Below, one piece after another: positions 28,764-32,536 of a DNA stretch of 32,536 nucleotides; position 1 is the first letter of the stretch, and every line of letters starts with the position of its first letter. The stretch comes from Panacagrimonas sp. Lineage in GTDB: Bacteria; Pseudomonadota; Gammaproteobacteria; Nevskiales; Nevskiaceae. Made by a program: the position numbers and the translations under genes. The stretch covers positions 1 to 32,536 of the forward strand of contig NZ_JAJFBP010000042.1 of NCBI RefSeq assembly GCF_020697055.1, read 5' to 3'. Under the pieces are notes generated by a model, which was given only the letters and a program-made list of their open reading frames with translations, had not been told where the DNA came from and ran no database searches.

Positions 28764-29117
28764 TCAGCTCGGTGACTCGAAGAAGAGGTACGGCGTGGCG
28801 TAGTCGCTGACCTCGAAGTACACCTTCTTCTCGCCGTCGTCGCGCTTGCCGTTGAGGTTCTCGTCGAGGATCCCGTAGCCGAACCGGTAGGGCCGGGCGT
28901 CCGCTTCATGGGTCCCATACGCGGTCGACAGCTTGTCGACGTGGATGAATCGCCGCACCACCTGGGAACCGGCGTAGACCTCGAGCACGCCGTTGGTGCC
29001 GGTCCAGTTCTGGACCGAGCGCCCGATCTGGTTCTGCGTCTCCTGGGTGCAGGCGGACAGCAGCAGGGTCGAACCGGCAATGGCGGCGGCGAGGAGGCGG
29101 GGCATGGACGGGGACAT
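28764..29117 (-). CDS. Small lipoprotein of unknown function
   Basis: A 117-residue protein with a lipoprotein signal: hydrophobic core LLAAAIAGSTLLLSAC, lipobox LSAC with Cys23, then TQETQNQIG; the residue after Cys is Thr, not Asp, so export to the outer membrane is possible. The mature part of about 95 residues contains NGVLEVYAGSQVVRRFIHVDKLSTAYGT and a DENLNGKRDDGEKKVYFEV stretch rich in Asp/Asn that resembles a calcium-binding loop, though I cannot show binding. ATG 29117 and ATG 29105 (MPRLL) are both possible starts. It is divergent from rpsL, with about 200 bp between. Confidence 0.75.
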   Translation of the reverse strand: MSPSMPRLLAAAIAGSTLLLSACTQETQNQIGRSVQNWTGTNGVLEVYAGSQVVRRFIHVDKLSTAYGTHEADARPYRFGYGILDENLNGKRDDGEKKVYFEVSDYATPYLFFESPS

Positions 29118-29207
29118 GAATGGTGGGCCCGGCCATCTTGGCGCGCACGCGGTTGAAAGTCAGCCGCCGAGCCTTGGAAATGCACGGTCCGGAGGCTTTT
29201 CAATGCG

Positions 29208-29236
29208 TTGACACCCCCGAGGCTCGCACCTATCAT
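29208..29236 (+). promoter_or_regulatory. Strong sigma-70 promoter of the str operon
   Basis: TTGACA (29208-29213, 6 of 6) and TATCAT (29231-29236, 5 of 6) are 17 bp apart, the optimum. Transcription would start near 29243, giving a leader of about 77 nt before the rpsL GTG. This is the best promoter in the window, as expected for ribosomal genes. Confidence 0.85.
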
Positions 29237-29261
29237 GCGCGCCCCCGGATTCCCGGGCACC

Positions 29262-29303
29262 CGACGGCGGAGTACTCAATCCCCGCCGTCGTTTCTTTTC
29301 TCT
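29262..29303 (+). terminator. Attenuator-like hairpin in the rpsL leader
   Basis: CGACGGCGG (29262-29270) pairs perfectly with CCGCCGTCG (29283-29291), a 9-bp stem with a 12-nt loop. It is followed at once by the T-rich TTTCTTTTCTCT (29292-29303). This has the form of a rho-independent terminator, yet it lies between the operon promoter and rpsL, so full termination would silence the operon. It may be a partial terminator or attenuator, or the U-rich stretch may serve ribosomal protein S1. Confidence 0.7.
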
Positions 29304-29319
29304 GACGCCGGAAATCGCA

Positions 29320-29727
29320 GTGCCAACGATCAATCAACTCGTACGTAGCGGCCGCTCCGTGGCCAGCTACAAGAGCAAGGCTCCGGCTTTGACCTCTTGC
29401 CCCCAGAAGCGCGGCGTCTGCACGCGCGTCTACACCACGACGCCGAAGAAGCCGAACTCGGCGCTCCGCAAGGTCTGTCGCGTCCGTCTCACCAACGGCT
29501 TCGAAGTCACCAGCTACATCGGCGGCGAAGGCCACAACCTGCAGGAACACTCCGTCGTGATGATCCGCGGCGGCCGCGTCAAGGATCTTCCGGGTGTGCG
29601 CTATCACACGGTGCGTGGCGCGCTCGACTGCGCCGGCATCGACAAGCGCCGCCAGAGCCGTTCGAAGTACGGCGCGAAGCGTCCCAAGGAAGGCGGCGGT
29701 GCCGCTGCAGCCGCCAAGAAGAAGTAA
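29320..29727 (+). CDS. rpsL: 30S ribosomal protein S12
   Basis: A 135-residue S12, about 10 residues longer than E. coli S12 (124) because of an Ala/Lys tail ([11 protein letters not shown]). It is part of the decoding centre of the 30S subunit. [21 protein letters not shown] and [22 protein letters not shown] are intact. Lys43 and Lys88, the positions where streptomycin-resistance changes occur, are wild type, and Asp89, the usual methylthiolation site, is present. The N-terminal 10-26 region ([17 protein letters not shown]) departs from common forms. The start is GTG 29320, with only a weak CGGAAA upstream. First gene of the str operon; rpoC is not its upstream neighbour here. Confidence 0.98.
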   Translation: MPTINQLVRSGRSVASYKSKAPALTSCPQKRGVCTRVYTTTPKKPNSALRKVCRVRLTNGFEVTSYIGGEGHNLQEHSVVMIRGGRVKDLPGVRYHTVRGALDCAGIDKRRQSRSKYGAKRPKEGGGAAAAAKKK

Positions 29728-30213
<486 letters not shown>

Positions 30214-30296
30214 TCGTCTTCCGCTTCGTCAAACCGGTCTGGTAAGGGGCCCAGCCGGCCCCATATTCCCGACCCGCAACGCCATCGAGCTTCGCC

Positions 30297-32393
30297 ATGC
30301 CCCGCACTACTCCCATCGAGCGCTACCGCAACATCGGTATTTCCGCTCACATCGACGCCGGCAAGACCACGACCACCGAGCGCGTCCTGTTCTATACGGG
30401 CGTGAACCACAAGCTGGGCGAGGTGCACAACGGCGCCGCGACCACTGACTGGATGGAGCAGGAGCAGGAGCGCGGCATCACGATCACGTCGGCGGCCGTG
30501 ACGACGTTCTGGAAGGGCATGGGCAACCAGTTCGACCAGCACCGCATCAACATCATCGACACCCCGGGCCACGTCGACTTCACGATCGAAGTCGAGCGTT
30601 CCATGCGCGTGCTCGACGGCGCCTGCATGCTGTACTGCGCCGTCGGCGGCGTTCAGCCGCAGTCCGAGACCGTGTGGCGCCAGGCCACCAAGTACAAGGT
30701 TCCGCGCCTCGCGTTCGTCAACAAGATGGACCGCACGGGCGCCGATTTCTTCAAGGTCGTCAAGCAGATGAAGGACAAGCTCCGGGCCAACCCGGTGCCG
30801 ATCCAGATTCCGATCGGCGCCGAGGAAAAGTTCCAGGGCGTGGTCGACCTCGTCAAGATGAAGGCGATCATCTGGAGCGAAGCCGACAAGGGCGTGACGT
30901 TCACCTATGGCGAAATTCCGGCCGATCTGGTCGAGACCGCCAAGAAGTGGCGCGAGAACATGGTCGAAGCCGCGGCGGAAGCCAGCGAAGACCTGATGAA
31001 CAAGTACCTCGAGACCGGCGATCTCGACGAAGAAGAGCTCAAGGGCGCGCTGCGCAAGCGCACGCTGGCGCTCGAAATCTTTCCGATGCTCTGCGGCTCG
31101 GCGTTCAAGAACAAGGGTGTGCAGGCGATGCTCGACGCGGTCGTCGAGTACCTGCCGGCGCCCACCGACGTGGCCTCCACCGAGGCGCACGACGTCGACG
31201 ATTACGAAAAGATCATCGAGCGCAAGGCCGATGACGCGGAGCCGTTCTCGGCCCTCGCGTTCAAGATCATGACCGACAAGTACGTCGGTGCCCTGACGTT
31301 CATCCGTGTGTACTCGGGCACCCTCAAGCAGGGCGACTCGGTCTACAACTCGCGCAATGGCAAGAACGAGCGCATCGGCCGTCTCGTGCAGATGCATGCC
31401 AACGAGCAGAAGGCGATCGACGAAGTGCGCGCCGGCGACATCGCCGCCTGCGTCGGCCTCAAGGACGTCTACACGGGCACCACGCTGGCCGACCTGAACA
31501 AGCCGGTCGTGCTCGAGCGCATGGTGTTCCCGGAGCCGGTCATCAGCCAGGCCGTCGAGCCCAAGACCAAGGCCGACCAGGAGAAGATGGGCATCGCGCT
31601 GTCGCGCCTGGCCCAGGAAGATCCTTCGTTCCGCGTCCACACCGACGAGGAAACGGCCCAGACGATCATGTCGGGCATGGGCGAACTTCACCTGGAAATC
31701 CTCGTCGACCGCATGAAGCGCGAGTACGGCGTGGAAGCCAACGTCGGTGCGCCGCAGGTGGCCTATCGCGAGACCATCCGCAAGAGCGTCGAGCAGGAAG
31801 GCAAGTACGCCAAGCAGTCGGGCGGCAAGGGCCAGTTCGGCCACGTCTGGCTGCGCATCGAACCCAACGAGACCGGCAAGGGCTACGAGTTCCTCAACGA
31901 GATCGTCGGCGGTGCCGTGCCCAAGGAATTCATCCCGGCCGTCGACAAGGGTCTGCGCGACGCCATCAAGACCGGCGTGCTCGCGGGCTACCCGGTGGTC
32001 GACGTCAAGATCGCGCTGACCGACGGCTCGTATCACGAAGTCGACTCCTCGGAAATCGCGTTCCGCGTCGCCGCGTCGATGGCCTTCAAGGAAGGCTGCC
32101 AGAAGGCCAACCCGGTCGTGCTCGAACCGATCATGGCGGTCGAGGTCGAGACGCCGGAGGACTACACCGGCGACGTCATCGGCGACCTCAATCGTCGTCG
32201 CGGCGTGATCCTGGGCATGGAAGACAACTTCGGCGCCAAGCTGGTCACCGCCGAGATTCCGCTCGCGGAAATGTTCGGCTACTCCACGACGCTGCGCTCG
32301 ATGAGCCAGGGTCGCGCGACGTACACGATGGAATTCAAGAAGTATCAGGAAGCACCGCGTAACGTCACCGAAACGCTGGTGAAGAAGAAGTAA
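30297..32393 (+). CDS. fusA: Elongation factor G
   Basis: A 698-residue EF-G, full length, which drives ribosomal translocation and, with RRF, recycling. The GTPase motifs are [19 protein letters not shown] (P loop), RGITITSAA (switch), DTPGHVDF and [10 protein letters not shown]. Domains II to V follow, with [18 protein letters not shown] in domain [13 protein letters not shown] in domain IV and the C-terminal [20 protein letters not shown]. No unusual replacement is seen. An 83-bp spacer separates it from rpsG and holds a GGGGCC/GGCCCC hairpin at 30246-30262 without a T run. Only a weak CGAGC-like ribosome site lies before the ATG, which may reflect coupling to rpsG. Confidence 0.98.
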   Translation: MPRTTPIERYRNIGISAHIDAGKTTTTERVLFYTGVNHKLGEVHNGAATTDWMEQEQERGITITSAAVTTFWKGMGNQFDQHRINIIDTPGHVDFTIEVERSMRVLDGACMLYCAVGGVQPQSETVWRQATKYKVPRLAFVNKMDRTGADFFKVVKQMKDKLRANPVPIQIPIGAEEKFQGVVDLVKMKAIIWSEADKGVTFTYGEIPADLVETAKKWRENMVEAAAEASEDLMNKYLETGDLDEEELKGALRKRTLALEIFPMLCGSAFKNKGVQAMLDAVVEYLPAPTDVASTEAHDVDDYEKIIERKADDAEPFSALAFKIMTDKYVGALTFIRVYSGTLKQGDSVYNSRNGKNERIGRLVQMHANEQKAIDEVRAGDIAACVGLKDVYTGTTLADLNKPVVLERMVFPEPVISQAVEPKTKADQEKMGIALSRLAQEDPSFRVHTDEETAQTIMSGMGELHLEILVDRMKREYGVEANVGAPQVAYRETIRKSVEQEGKYAKQSGGKGQFGHVWLRIEPNETGKGYEFLNEIVGGAVPKEFIPAVDKGLRDAIKTGVLAGYPVVDVKIALTDGSYHEVDSSEIAFRVAASMAFKEGCQKANPVVLEPIMAVEVETPEDYTGDVIGDLNRRRGVILGMEDNFGAKLVTAEIPLAEMFGYSTTLRSMSQGRATYTMEFKKYQEAPRNVTETLVKKK

Positions 32394-32438
32394 CCCCACA
32401 TTCAAAACGATCTGGAATAAGGAACCGAGGTACTCAAC

Positions 32439-32536
32439 ATGGCCAAGGAAAAATTCGAGCGCGTCAAGCCGCATGTGAACGTGGGGACGATTGGTCACGT
32501 GGACCATGGCAAGACGACGACGACGGCGGCTTTGAC
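32439..32536 (+). CDS. tuf: Elongation factor Tu, N-terminal part (cut by the window end)
   Basis: Only the first 32 codons are visible. They read [20 protein letters not shown] followed by [12 protein letters not shown], which is the EF-Tu start with its P loop (GHVDHGKT). The fourth residue after the P-loop Lys is Thr, where many EF-Tu proteins have Leu. GAGG lies 8 bp before the ATG. It is 45 bp after fusA, the usual last gene of the str operon. EF-Tu carries aminoacyl-tRNA to the ribosome. Confidence 0.96.
   Translation, partial: MAKEKFERVKPHVNVGTIGHVDHGKTTTTAAL

Noticed and set aside
30246..30262. GGGGCC-CAGCC-GGCCCC hairpin between rpsG and fusA
   Set aside because: No T run follows and the genes are one operon; it could be a processing or S7 site, but nothing supports that further.

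Overview
The window is very GC-rich, densely coded chromosomal DNA from a proteobacterium, most likely a gammaproteobacterium. The clues are a SlyD-type FKBP with a His-rich tail, a DUF1631 protein, the rpsL-rpsG-fusA-tuf string and a full-length B12-dependent metH. The single-piece metH argues mildly against Xanthomonas-like lineages, where this enzyme is often split. I cannot name a genus. No phage, insertion sequence, CRISPR array or plasmid function is visible, and no gene-free stretch exceeds about 250 bp.

Positions 1-5989 (+ strand) start with the 3' end of an enoyl-CoA hydratase. A tightly coupled six-gene signalling operon follows: RsbR-like scaffold, RsbS, RsbT switch kinase, an RsbX-like phosphatase fused to an extra RsbW/RsbT-type ATPase domain, a soluble histidine kinase, and a hybrid REC-PAS-kinase-REC protein. 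Five of the six genes overlap the stop of the gene before them. This is a stressosome core with a phosphorelay attached instead of a sigma-factor partner switch.

Positions 5993-15612 interleave acyl-CoA/oxidoreductase genes with a second signalling pair. There is an SDR (-) and a divergent acyl-CoA dehydrogenase-like protein (+). A minus-strand operon then encodes a 1476-residue membrane hybrid kinase (three PAS, two REC, Hpt), followed 17 bp later by a REC-HD-GYP c-di-GMP phosphodiesterase. A second, larger acyl-CoA dehydrogenase lies upstream of it, behind a probable terminator.

Positions 15613-23129 hold a Pro-rich secreted protein with a probable beta-barrel C-terminus (-), tRNA-Thr(TGT) (+), a lipoprotein that fuses a sugar dehydrogenase-type propeller to a diheme cytochrome (-), a TIP30-like NAD(P)-binding protein (+) and a DUF1631 protein (-).

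Positions 23130-32536 are mostly housekeeping: metH (apparently leaderless), a one-pass membrane protein, slyD (-), a small Gly-rich membrane protein, a small lipoprotein (-), then the str operon rpsL-rpsG-fusA-tuf (tuf cut by the window end). The str operon has a canonical promoter and an attenuator-like hairpin in the rpsL leader.

Three copies of an extragenic double-hairpin repeat of about 71 bp lie at 15785-15854, 27741-27810 and 27817-27887. Paired substitutions in their stems imply selection on the folded structure. The most interesting items are the stressosome-phosphorelay operon, the structured repeats, the rpsL leader hairpin and the leaderless metH start.
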